Shown piece by piece: positions 1 through 9,179 of a DNA stretch of 21,514 bases; position 1 is the stretch's first letter, and each line of letters starts with the position of its first letter. The stretch comes from Chloroflexota bacterium (GTDB lineage: Bacteria; Chloroflexota; Dehalococcoidia; Bin125). Made by a program: the position numbers and the translations under genes. The notes beneath the pieces were generated by a model. That model did not search any database and was not told where the DNA came from. It saw only the letters and a program-made list of their open reading frames with translations. The stretch spans positions 1 through 21,514 of the forward strand of contig JAPOXB010000087.1 of the NCBI GenBank assembly GCA_026707335.1. Direction: 5' to 3'.

Positions 1-25
1 AGCTCGTCCCGACGCACGGGAGCCA

Positions 26-706
26 ATGAGAGGCCCTCGTGTGCCCGCTTCCATCGACGACCAACCGACCGACCCACTGCCCGTCCGCGGCCGTAGGTGG
101 CGCACGGCCCCCCACGTCCAGGAGCGCCTGCGCACGGTCGCCGACCTCCGCCGGCGCGGGCTGCGGCAAGCCGAGATCGCCGCGGAAGTCGGTGTCTCTC
201 CCGCGACGATCTCCCGCGATGTCGCCCGTCTCGACCGGATCGAACGCCACCAGCAGGCCGAGTTCATCCACACGCAGCAGATCGAGTGCCTCCTCTCCCT
301 ACGCGAGATCACACGCCTCGGCTGGAGCCTCATCTTCCGCTACAAGGACGACCCGGATCGCGTCGGCGACGTGGCCGCCGCCGCGGAGGTCATCGTCGCC
401 GCGCAGCGCGAGGCCGGGCGCATCCTCGCCAAGGCCGGCGCCTGCGACCCGAACGCCGAAGACTTCGGCGACGATAATGACGAGAATGGCGACATAATCA
501 CCGGGGAAGTCCTCCTGGGAGGCCATTCCGGTGCCTCGAAGCCCGAATACGGAGAGGGCGACATCGCCGATCTTCGTCGCGATGTCGACGCCGAGTTCTC
601 CCGCTACGTGAGCCCCAGTGGGCTCGCCGTCATTCAGCGCGGCTTGGCCCTCGTTCAGCGCGACGCCCCCGACGCGCTGGCGAACATCGCCCCACCCGAC
701 GACTGA
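26..706 (+). CDS. Helix-turn-helix DNA-binding protein, phage small-terminase-like
   Basis: 226-residue protein of unknown specific role. Residues about 36-72 form a clear helix-turn-helix with the pattern GLRQAEIAAEVGVSPATISR, preceded by a basic segment (RGRRWR). A helical stretch follows (about 73-138) whose layout, paired Gln/Glu residues, a Trp, then a basic RILAKAG-type helix, resembles small HTH proteins of phages and terminase small subunits; this is an impression, not a proven match. The C-terminal third is acidic, and its codons (gacgataatgacgagaat) are more AT-rich than in neighbouring genes, hinting at horizontal origin. The ATG at 26 has GGGAG close upstream; an in-frame GTG at 41 with AGAGG seven bases before it is an equally good start. 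It converges on mazG across a 181-bp spacer with repeats. A plain chromosomal regulator is the main alternative. Confidence 0.6.
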   Translation: MRGPRVPASIDDQPTDPLPVRGRRWRTAPHVQERLRTVADLRRRGLRQAEIAAEVGVSPATISRDVARLDRIERHQQAEFIHTQQIECLLSLREITRLGWSLIFRYKDDPDRVGDVAAAAEVIVAAQREAGRILAKAGACDPNAEDFGDDNDENGDIITGEVLLGGHSGASKPEYGEGDIADLRRDVDAEFSRYVSPSGLAVIQRGLALVQRDAPDALANIAPPDD

Positions 707-756
707 CGCCGCCACAGGCCATCACCGTGCAGAAGGCCCGATTTGGTGAATATACG

Positions 757-785
757 TGCAACTTTCCTGCAAGTTTCCTGCAAGT
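757..785. repeat. Tandem 11-bp repeats (iteron-like)
   Basis: TTTCCTGCAAG occurs twice in perfect tandem (763-773 and 774-784). The pentamer TGCAA occurs three times at exactly 11-bp spacing (757, 768, 779), so all copies face the same side of the helix. The stretch is much more AT-rich than its surroundings. It could be a protein-binding array for the adjacent HTH protein or an element-end/attachment sequence; neither is shown. Confidence 0.6.
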
Positions 786-804
786 CGGCGCCGGGCGCCG
801 ACTT
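782..804. terminator. Perfect hairpin, possible terminator between convergent genes
   Basis: AAGTCGGCG (782-790) and CGCCGACTT (796-804) form a perfect 9-bp stem around a CCGGG loop, 76 bp after the HTH stop and between two convergent genes. There is no T-run on either strand, so intrinsic termination is uncertain. The left arm overlaps the last 11-bp repeat, so it may instead belong to that repeat structure. Confidence 0.4.
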
Positions 805-846
805 CGCGGGCGTGACGGTCGTCGCGGACCGGCACTGATTGACTCC

Positions 847-866
847 GCCCGGGCACGATCCCGGGC
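847..866 (-). terminator. GC hairpin downstream of mazG
   Basis: GCCCGGG (847-853) and CCCGGGC (860-866) are perfect 7-bp arms around a 6-base loop, about 21 bp beyond the mazG stop. No U-tract follows on the minus strand. It is a plausible transcription end or mRNA-stabilising hairpin in a GC-rich genome. Confidence 0.4.
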
Positions 867-887
867 CCCCGCCGGAGCCCCGCCGGC

Positions 888-1925
888 TCAGGCCTCCTCG
901 CCCTCCCGGAAGCGCTGCTCGAAGCGGGCGCAGGCCTCGCGCAGGGCGTCCTCGGCCTCGACCCCTTGACGACGCAGCAGGTCGCCGATCGCGAATAGGA
1001 GATCGCCGACCGCTCCGGACGCCTCGCCCCCATCGGCGGCCGCCTGCAGCGCTTCCGACAGCGCCGCCGGGACGCCGGGCGGGTCCCCCCCGGCGCCCCC
1101 CCGCGCCGCCCGGCCCGACAGTCGCTGCGCCCGCGCCAGGGCCGGCAGCGCGGCCGGGACGCCGTCGAGCGCCGACTTCCCCCGCCCCCCGCCCGACTTG
1201 CGTTCCTCGGCCTTCAGCGCCTCCCAGTTGCGCTCGACCTCGCCCGGCGTGGCCGCCTGCTCCTCGCCGAAGACGTGCGGGTGGCGGCGCACCAGCTTCG
1301 AGCGGATGCCCTCCGCGACGTCGCCCAGCGTGAAGGCGCCCGACTGCTCGGCCAGGCGGGCGTGCAGCACGATCTGCATCAGCAGGTCGCCCAGCTCCTC
1401 GCGCAGGGCGTCGCGCTCGGTCGGCCCGGCGCCGGGCCGGGCCAGCCCGTCGAGCGCCTCCAGCACCTCGTACGTCTCCTCGAGCAGGTGCGGCCGCAGC
1501 GACGCGTGGTCCTGGGCCAGATCCCAGGGGCACCCCCCCTCGGGGTCGCGCACCCGCCGGATGACCCCCACCAGCCCCCGCAGGTCGCCGCGCACCTCCT
1601 CGGCCGGCAGCGCCGGCAGCGCCAGCGCGATCAGCCCCGGCGCCTCCCAGCCGCGCCCCTCCGCGACGGCCCCAGCCGTGCTTGGCTGCCCCGCCGCGAC
1701 CCCGCCCTCGCCATCTGGCAGCAACGGCCTGACGGGCGTCTCGGGCGGGTACTTGGCCAGCAGCGCCGACGGGTCGCCCGGCCCCCCGGCCAGCACGATC
1801 GTCGCCAGCGAGGCGTCGGCCTCGGCGCAGCGCGCCGCCGGCACGACCTGCACGCCCGCCGCGGGGTCGATGCCCGCCGCGGCCAGCAGCGCGTCGATGG
1901 GGACGGGCGCGGGGTCGGTCGGCAT
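888..1925 (-). CDS. mazG: MazG-family nucleoside triphosphate pyrophosphohydrolase
   Basis: Hydrolyses (d)NTPs to monophosphate and pyrophosphate in the cytosol, a house-cleaning or stress-nucleotide role in this family. The 345-residue protein has the hallmark CPWDLAQDHASLRPHLLEE segment at 132-150, the EExxE motif at 149-153 and the EELGD metal-binding motif at 176-180. A second, degenerate MazG half ends the protein (GDLLFAIGDLLRRQGV followed by FEQRFREGEE). About 115 N-terminal residues precede the domain and match nothing I recognise; some relatives carry a tetrapyrrole-methylase-like domain there, and this may be a remnant of one. A Gly/Ala/Pro-rich linker between the halves holds two runs of seven cytosines on the plus strand. 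The gene is divergent from the membrane protein at 2007, with GGAG about 12 bases before the ATG. Confidence 0.88.
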   Translation of the reverse strand: MPTDPAPVPIDALLAAAGIDPAAGVQVVPAARCAEADASLATIVLAGGPGDPSALLAKYPPETPVRPLLPDGEGGVAAGQPSTAGAVAEGRGWEAPGLIALALPALPAEEVRGDLRGLVGVIRRVRDPEGGCPWDLAQDHASLRPHLLEETYEVLEALDGLARPGAGPTERDALREELGDLLMQIVLHARLAEQSGAFTLGDVAEGIRSKLVRRHPHVFGEEQAATPGEVERNWEALKAEERKSGGGRGKSALDGVPAALPALARAQRLSGRAARGGAGGDPPGVPAALSEALQAAADGGEASGAVGDLLFAIGDLLRRQGVEAEDALREACARFEQRFREGEEA

Positions 1926-2006
1926 GGGCGAACTCCACGGCGGCTACACTGCCGGCGGCCGTGCCCGGACGGGATCCGCGCCGGCGAAGGGCGAAGGGCA
2001 CGCGGC

Positions 2007-2753
2007 ATGGATCGTAGCGCAGCCCCCGCTCTCGGCCGCCGCTTGCGGCAGCCGCCGCGGCTGCCCCCGCCCCTGCGTCCCTGGGCCTGGCGGCTGGCCG
2101 TGCTGGCCTTCGCCGTGGCGCTGCTGACCCTGCCCATCGCCTGGAGCGTGCGCTTCACGGCCCAGTCGGCCTGGTGGTGGGAGCGCGGCTTCGACCGCTA
2201 CGACGCCGAACGCCGCACCGGCCTCGACCGGGCGGAGGTCGACCGGGCCGGGGCCGCCCTGCGCGCCTACTTCCTCTCGGACGACGAGCGGGCGGAGATC
2301 CGCGTCACGACCCCCGCCGGCGCGACCGAGTCCCTGCTCAGCGAACGCGAGATCCTGCATATGGTCGACGTCAAGCTCCTGATCGTCCGCACCTACGACG
2401 CCGGCTGGGCCGCGATCGGGGCCATCATCGCGTTCCTGCTGGGCGCGTGGTACTGGCGCAGGCCCCGCGGCGGCGACGCCCTGGCCGGGGCGGGGCTCTA
2501 CGCGGGCGCCGGGATCGGGCTGGCGATCGTCGTGCTGGGCGTCGTCGCCGTGACCGGCTTCGACGAGGCCTTCCGCCAGTTCCACCTGCTGTTCTTCACC
2601 AACGACCTCTGGCAATTGTCGAGCCGCGACCGCCTGATCCAGATGTTCCCGCAGGGCTTCTTCTTCGAGACGACGCTGCTGATCGGCGCGGCGACGATCG
2701 CCGTCGCGGGCGGGACCGCGCTGGCCGGCTGGGCCTGGCGCCGGCGCGGCTAG
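2007..2753 (+). CDS. DUF1461/TIGR01906-type integral membrane protein
   Basis: 248-residue inner-membrane protein of unknown function. Four hydrophobic segments are visible, at about 26-46, 132-150, 160-183 and 221-242. The soluble loop between the first two contains FLSDDERAEI and SEREILHMVDVK. The third loop has FHLLFFTNDLW followed by RLIQMFPQGFFFE, the signature that identifies the TIGR01906 family. The start was set at ATG 2007, where a basic N-terminus leads into the first helix; the frame is open further upstream but that part is out-of-frame noise over mazG. A TACACT hexamer at 1945-1950 is a weak -10 candidate. The stop overlaps the FmdB-like gene's stop on the other strand through a shared CTAG. 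Confidence 0.8.
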   Translation: MDRSAAPALGRRLRQPPRLPPPLRPWAWRLAVLAFAVALLTLPIAWSVRFTAQSAWWWERGFDRYDAERRTGLDRAEVDRAGAALRAYFLSDDERAEIRVTTPAGATESLLSEREILHMVDVKLLIVRTYDAGWAAIGAIIAFLLGAWYWRRPRGGDALAGAGLYAGAGIGLAIVVLGVVAVTGFDEAFRQFHLLFFTNDLWQLSSRDRLIQMFPQGFFFETTLLIGAATIAVAGGTALAGWAWRRRG

Positions 2754-2992
2754 TTCATCGAGCCGCAGCCGCACGACCCGCGGCCACAGGGGCAGCCGCC
2801 GCCGGCCGGCGCGTCGGTCTCCATCTCGCCGGGGCCGGGCGCCGCGCCGCTCAGCACGGCCGCCATCGTGATGACCTTCATCGCCCGGTGGCCGCAGCTG
2901 CACTGCGTCGAGGGCTCCGCCGCGGCCGAAACCGGGCGCAGTTGCGTGAAGCGCTCGTTGCAGCGCCGGCAGTAGTACTCGTAGATCGGCAT
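2750..2992 (-). CDS. FmdB-family zinc ribbon protein
   Basis: 80-residue protein opening with MPIYEYYCRRCNERF, the classic FmdB/CxxC_CxxC_SSSS start. Metal ligands are probably C8 and C11 with C31 and C33, a single zinc ribbon. The family is of unknown function with proposed regulatory roles. The C-terminal tail is unusual: after an acidic Pro/Gly stretch it becomes Cys/Gly-rich (CPCGRGSCGCG, four more cysteines), so a second metal site is possible. The gene starts 26 bp after rpoD ends and is probably the last gene of the dnaG-rpoD transcript. Its ATG lies 3 bases after a G-quadruplex motif that also serves as the only ribosome-binding sequence. The open frame continues upstream through rpoD but that is spurious. 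Confidence 0.85.
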   Translation of the reverse strand: MPIYEYYCRRCNERFTQLRPVSAAAEPSTQCSCGHRAMKVITMAAVLSGAAPGPGEMETDAPAGGGCPCGRGSCGCGSMN

Positions 2993-2995
2993 CGT

Positions 2996-3018
2996 CCCAC
3001 CCCCCCGCCCGGCGGGCG
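2996..3018 (-). promoter_or_regulatory. G-quadruplex motif and competing hairpin at the FmdB ribosome-binding site
   Basis: Read on the minus strand, 3010-2996 is GGGCGGGGGGGTGGG: four G-triplets joined by single-base loops, the most stable class of intramolecular quadruplex. It ends 3 bases before the FmdB ATG and is the only Shine-Dalgarno-like sequence. Just upstream, CGCCC (minus 3018-3014) and GGGCG (minus 3010-3006) can form a hairpin that uses two of the same G-tracts, so the two folds exclude each other. Confidence 0.5.
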
Positions 3019-5042
<2,024 letters not shown>

Positions 5043-5046
<4 letters not shown>

Positions 5047-7010
5047 GAGGGGGCCTCTCCGTTCGTAGCGCCGGTCGTAGCGCCGTTCGTACCGGCCGAC
5101 GGATGCGTCGCCGGGTCGGGCGTCGCGACGCCCGCGGGCGCGTGCAGCGCGCGTCCCCGCGCGTGGCTCTCCAACACCTGGGCGGCGGGCGAGGACTCGT
5201 CGTCGGGCGCGCCGTCCGAGCCCTCCCCGGCCAGGTCGTAGGCCGCGTCGTGCAGGGGCCTCGCGCCGATCTCCCGCTGATGGTCCGCCACCAGCCGCGT
5301 GTGCGTCCGCGCATCTTCCCGCTTGTGCAGGTCGCAAATCTTGTCGCTGATCTGCCGCGCCACGACGCGCGGCTGCGCCAGCAGCGACGGCGCGTCGTGG
5401 CGCGGCCGCAACTCCGCCGCCAGCGCTTCCACGTCGGCCTCCCGCGACTCCGCCGCCTCGCCGGCGAGCAGCGAGCGCAGCAGCTCCCGTCGCAGCGCGT
5501 CGGGTACGAAGCCGGCCACCGCGGCATCGACCTCGGCGGCGGCGGCCGGGCTGTGCTGCAGCAGCCCGATCAGCGTCTCCGCGTGCCGATCGATGCTGGT
5601 CAGCCGGCGGCGGGGCGGCGGGGCATCCGCCGGCTTCGGGCCCGCGGCCGGCCCCGGCGAGGCCCGCAGGTGCGGCGGCACCTCGGCGATGCTGGCCCGC
5701 CGCCGCAGCGTGTCCACGTCGATTCGGCACATCTGCGCCAGCCGCTGCATGTACTCGGCCCGCACGACCGGGTCACTCGTCGCGGCGACCAGCGGCAGCA
5801 ACTCCCCCATCAGCACGCTGCGCGCGCGGGGGTCCTCCAGGTCGTGCGCCTCGCGTCCGCGCCGGAAGCGATAGTCGAGGTAGCCCGGCGCCTCCCGCAC
5901 CAGCGCCGACCAGCGCTCCGGGTCGAGCCGGATCAGGTCGTCGGGGTCGCGGTCCGGCGGCAGCTCGATGATGCGGATGTCGGCCGCCAGCGTGTTCTGC
6001 ATCCGCACGAGACCCCGCGCCGTGACGACCGGCCGCGGCTCCGTGCCCACCGCCTCGCGCGCCGTGTCGATGCCGCGCACGGTCGCCGCCGCGCCGGCCG
6101 CGTCGGCGTCGAGCGCGAGCAGGATCTTGCGCGTCAGCGGCTTGATCAGCGCCACCTGCCGCTCCGTCAGCGCCGTCCCCATCGACGCGACGACGTGCGT
6201 CTGCTCGTGCTGGTGGGCGGCGATCACATCCATGTAGCCCTCGACCACGATCACGTGGTCGGCGCGGCGGATGTCGTCGCGGGCCCGGTCGAGGCCGTAG
6301 AGCAGCGAGCTCTTGTCGAACAGCGGGGTTTGCGGCGTATTGAGGTACTTGACATCCGAGTCGTCGAGGGCGCGCGCGCCGAATCCGACGCAGCGGCCCT
6401 GCGGGTCGCGGATGGGGAAGATCAGCCGGCCGCGGAAGCGGTCGCGCGCGGGGCCCTCCCCCTCGACGCTGAGGCCGGCGGTCGCGATCTCCTCCGCGCT
6501 GTAGCCCCGCGCCGACAGGTAGCCGCGCAGCGCGTCGGGCGCGGCCGGGGCGTAGCCCAGGCCGAACTGCTCCGCCACCTCGTCGGGCACGCCGCGCCGT
6601 TCGAGGTAGCCGCGCGCCTCCTCCGCCTCCGCGTCGGCGAGGCTGCGGCGGTAGAAGCGCGCCGCCGCCTCGTTGACGCTGCGCAGCCGCCCCAGCCGCT
6701 TCTGGCGCTCCTCGGCCTGCGCGTCCATCGGGGCCAGCTGCACCCCGGTTCGCTCGGCCAGGATGCGCAGCGCCTCGCGGAACTCCACCCCCTGGCGCTT
6801 CATCACCCAGGAGAAGACGTCGCCGCCCTCGCTGCAGGCGCCGAAACAGCGCCACGTCTGGCGGCTGGGATCAACGATGAACGAGGGCGTCTTCTCGGCG
6901 TGGAAGGGGCACAGCGCCTTGAACGTACGGCCCGACTTGCGCAGCGCGACCGACTCGCCCACCAACTCGGCGACGTCCACCCGCGCCTTGACCTCGTCGA
7001 CGACGCTCAA
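5043..7010 (-). CDS. dnaG: DNA primase
   Basis: Makes RNA primers at the replication fork with the DnaB-type helicase. The 655-residue protein has the N-terminal CHCC zinc finger (C34, H37, C55, C59 within CPFHAEKTPSF and RCFGAC), the core RFRGRLIFPI at 191-200, and a TOPRIM domain with E257 in VEGYMDVI and the DAD motif at 301-303. The region after about 460 should be the helicase-binding domain. The tail is low-complexity (GTNGATTGATNG), and the DNA just upstream of rpoD carries short imperfect repeats. Translation seems to start at TTG 7010, with GGGGAG about 7 bases upstream; the resulting MSVVDEVKARVDV matches the family's usual beginning. The gene overlaps rpoD by 4 nt. The upstream spacer holds a promoter with repeated operator-like octamers. 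Confidence 0.95.
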
Positions 7011-7086
7011 CCCGCACTCCCCCTCGCGCGTGCCAAGCCGGCGCCGTGTCCCCGGCAGCCGGGGGTGGGCCCGCTTCTTGCGCCCC

Positions 7087-7113
7087 AGTGTAGACAGGCA
7101 GTCAAGCTGTCAA
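7087..7113 (-). promoter_or_regulatory. Candidate promoter for dnaG-rpoD-FmdB operon
   Basis: On the minus strand TTGACA (7113-7108) is followed after 15 bp by TACACT (7092-7087). The -35 is perfect and the -10 matches 4 of 6; the spacer is two bases shorter than ideal. It lies about 77 bp before the dnaG start and is overlapped by the octamer repeats. Confidence 0.5.
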
Positions 7114-7129
7114 GTTGGGCGCTTGACAG
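7099..7129. promoter_or_regulatory. Operator-like octamer repeats on the dnaG promoter
   Basis: CAGTCAAG (7099-7106) abuts CTGTCAAG (7107-7114), a tandem repeat with 7 of 8 bases equal. After 7 bp comes CTTGACAG (7122-7129), the exact reverse complement of the second copy. The inverted pair covers the -35 hexamer, an ideal place for a repressor. The regulator is unknown. Confidence 0.5.
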
Positions 7130-7170
7130 GGGCGGCCGTTCGGTTGGCGTAACGGACTGACGCCGGCGGG

Positions 7171-8961
7171 TTACTCGGCGATGCTGATCGTGATCGCGTT
7201 GTTGCCGTCGTTGCTCTCCGCGATCCCGTTGGCCGGATCGACGATCGCCGACAGCGACTGCCCCTCGCCGATCACGACGGCGCTCTGCAGGTCGAGCGTG
7301 CCCTGCGGGGCGAGCGGCCCCGGCCCGTCGTAGGAGAGCTCGTCGACGACGAAGCCGTCGAGCACGATCAGCACCACGATCGGCGGCTCGGCGGGGCTGC
7401 CGCCCACGTTCGTGACGCGCACGAAGGCCGTGCGGTCGGATTGCAGTTGCAGCGCCTGCGCCACGAGGTCGGGGCGCGAGGGCGGGGCGAACGTCGCGCT
7501 GATGGTGTTGTTCCCCTCATCGCTCTCCTCGATCGTGTTGTCGCGGTCCACCACGACAGTGATCTCCAGCGCATCGGTCAGCGAGATCGGGAGTTCCACC
7601 ACCTGGCTGCGGTGCGCCGGGAGCGTCAGCACGACGGTCGCTTCGTCGAGCACCAGCCCGTCGGACGCGCGCGTCAGGCTGACCAGGATCGGCGTGTTGG
7701 CCAGGTTGCCCTCGCCGGCGTTGGTGATCGTCACGACGACCGATTGCCCCGTCCCCACGTCGACCGCCGTCGGCGTCAGGTCGGGCATGGCCTCGTCTTC
7801 GGCCGGCTCCTCCTCGTCCTCCGTGCCGTCCTCCTCGCCCTCGCCGTCCTCGCCTTCCTCGCCTTCCTCCTCCTCGTCCGGGTCGACCGTCACGGTCACC
7901 CGATCGTCGTAGCGGCGGTTCGTGTCGGAGATCGCGACGACCTGCAGGATGAACGTGCCGTCGCCGCTGGGCTGCCAGGGGATGGTCAGGCTGTAGGTCC
8001 CGTCCCCCAGCGCCTGCAGGCCCTCGACGTTGGCGAACGGCACGGTATCGACGAACAGGGTCATCCCGACCAGCCGGCCCACCCCGTCGGCGAACACGAC
8101 GACCTCCACCTCCAAGTCGTCCGCCCAGCGGAAGCCGGCTCCGTCGGCCGGCGTCTGGATGCTCAGGAACCCCTCGTCGACCGGGGCCGCCTGCTCATCG
8201 GCGGCCTCTGCTTCCTGCGGCTGCTGCGTCGCCGCCGGTTCGGGCGGCGCGGCGCCCAGCACGTCGAGCAGGATCTGCGCGCTCGCCTCGGTCCCGTCGG
8301 CGGTCTGCGCGAAGACGTCGGCGGTCACGGTACCGGCCTGCGCCGGCGTCCACTCCAGCAGGCCGTCGTAGACGCCGGGCTCCGACTCGACCGCGCCGGC
8401 CTCCGCGACGAGCGTCCCCTCGACGATGAGCCGGAACCGCACCACGGCCGCCTCCTGCGATCGGGCCCGCACCTGCAGCTCCAGCGGCTCGTTCACGACC
8501 GGGGCGCCGGCGCTCGTGCGCGTGGCGTTGACGGTCAGGGCACCGCCCAGCCGGCTGGCGTCGTCGGTCACCTCGACGCGGAACTCGATCAGGCTCTCCT
8601 CGCCGCTCAGGCCCTGCGCGGCCACGCTGATCGTCACGAAGCCCAGCCGCTCCGGCAGCCAGGGGATCGAGGCGCTGTAGGTGCCCTGCGCGGGGTCGTG
8701 GACGGGCTGCGCGTCGGCCGCGATGGGCTCGCCGTCGACGAACAGCGCGATGCGGGTGATCGGCTCGTCGTCGGTGACGGTGACGCGGATCTCGGTGGGG
8801 TCGCCCAGCAGCACGACCTGGTCGTCGCGCAGCGAGGCGACGATCACGGCCGAGTCGCGCACCTCGCCGCGGTCGGTGAGGATCATGATCACGACGATCG
8901 CGATCAGGACGATCGCGCCGAGGAAGCCGGCGACGAGCAGCGAACCGACGCGACTGGTCAT
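7171..8961 (-). CDS. Membrane-anchored surface protein with Ig-like and CARDB domains
   Basis: 596-residue extracytoplasmic protein. One N-terminal hydrophobic helix (about 8-28) acts as an uncleaved anchor, leaving the rest outside. Three Ig-like beta modules follow at about 38-132, 140-235 and 265-360; each carries a related core (GTYSASIPWLP, GVYDGLLEWTP, GTYSLTIPWQP). A highly acidic Glu/Asp linker at 361-392 leads to two CARDB modules (393-491 and 497-594), each beginning PDL and ending in a DNxI-type/NGI-ES-(D/E)GNN-I motif. CARDB is a cell-adhesion-related beta domain of bacterial surface proteins. No enzyme motif is seen, so adhesion or an envelope scaffold is inferred. The ATG at 8961 was chosen because it places the anchor at the N-terminus; GGAGGGAG lies rather far (13 bases) upstream. 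It is followed by dnaG after 160 bp, apparently as a separate unit. Confidence 0.75.
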   Translation of the reverse strand: MTSRVGSLLVAGFLGAIVLIAIVVIMILTDRGEVRDSAVIVASLRDDQVVLLGDPTEIRVTVTDDEPITRIALFVDGEPIAADAQPVHDPAQGTYSASIPWLPERLGFVTISVAAQGLSGEESLIEFRVEVTDDASRLGGALTVNATRTSAGAPVVNEPLELQVRARSQEAAVVRFRLIVEGTLVAEAGAVESEPGVYDGLLEWTPAQAGTVTADVFAQTADGTEASAQILLDVLGAAPPEPAATQQPQEAEAADEQAAPVDEGFLSIQTPADGAGFRWADDLEVEVVVFADGVGRLVGMTLFVDTVPFANVEGLQALGDGTYSLTIPWQPSGDGTFILQVVAISDTNRRYDDRVTVTVDPDEEEEGEEGEDGEGEEDGTEDEEEPAEDEAMPDLTPTAVDVGTGQSVVVTITNAGEGNLANTPILVSLTRASDGLVLDEATVVLTLPAHRSQVVELPISLTDALEITVVVDRDNTIEESDEGNNTISATFAPPSRPDLVAQALQLQSDRTAFVRVTNVGGSPAEPPIVVLIVLDGFVVDELSYDGPGPLAPQGTLDLQSAVVIGEGQSLSAIVDPANGIAESNDGNNAITISIAE

Positions 8962-9092
8962 GCTTGCCCGGGGGCTCCCTCCACCCGGCCGCGGGCGGCC
9001 AGGGAATCGAGCGGCGCGATACGGCAGCACCCCGTCAGGGCGCAGCCCCGGCCGAGGACCGACACGCGCGGCTGCGCCCCCAGCTTCGGCCC

Positions 9093-9098
9093 ATCATA
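9093..9098 (-). promoter_or_regulatory. Candidate -10 element upstream of the CARDB gene
   Basis: TATGAT on the minus strand lies about 130 bp before the CARDB start in a 218-bp spacer. No convincing -35 lies 16-18 bp upstream. Apart from this and a short hairpin near 9145 the spacer shows nothing notable. Confidence 0.25.
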
Positions 9099-9144
9099 TG
9101 CCGCGGCGGGCTTGCGCGCCCTCCTCGCCGCGCAAGACGCCCTG

Positions 9145-9157
9145 CCCGGCGGCCGGG
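9145..9157 (-). terminator. Weak GC hairpin downstream of ppdK
   Basis: CCCGG-CGG-CCGGG lies 22 bp after the ppdK stop. The stem is only 5 bp and lacks a U-tract, so this is a weak terminator candidate. Confidence 0.2.
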
Positions 9158-9179
9158 TTCCGCACGCGCCCCGACGGGC

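Noticed and set aside
1080..1115. C-runs in mazG forming a quadruplex pattern on the minus strand
   Set aside because: They encode the Gly/Ala linker of MazG and the loops are longer; no positional reason to think it regulatory.
1945..1950. TACACT as a promoter of the DUF1461 gene
   Set aside because: No -35 at suitable distance; kept only as a remark in that gene's entry.
655..2001. Longer minus-strand frame overlapping mazG as a separate gene
   Set aside because: Arg/Gly/Ala-only composition in a different frame; the MazG frame has all family motifs.
5050..5100. Short repeats cgtagcgccg near the dnaG-rpoD junction as an operator
   Set aside because: They encode the low-complexity Gly/Ala/Thr/Asn tail of DnaG and are explained by codon repetition.
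5103..7160. Long plus-strand open frame antisense to dnaG
   Set aside because: Same GC-driven artefact; the minus-strand primase motifs are decisive.
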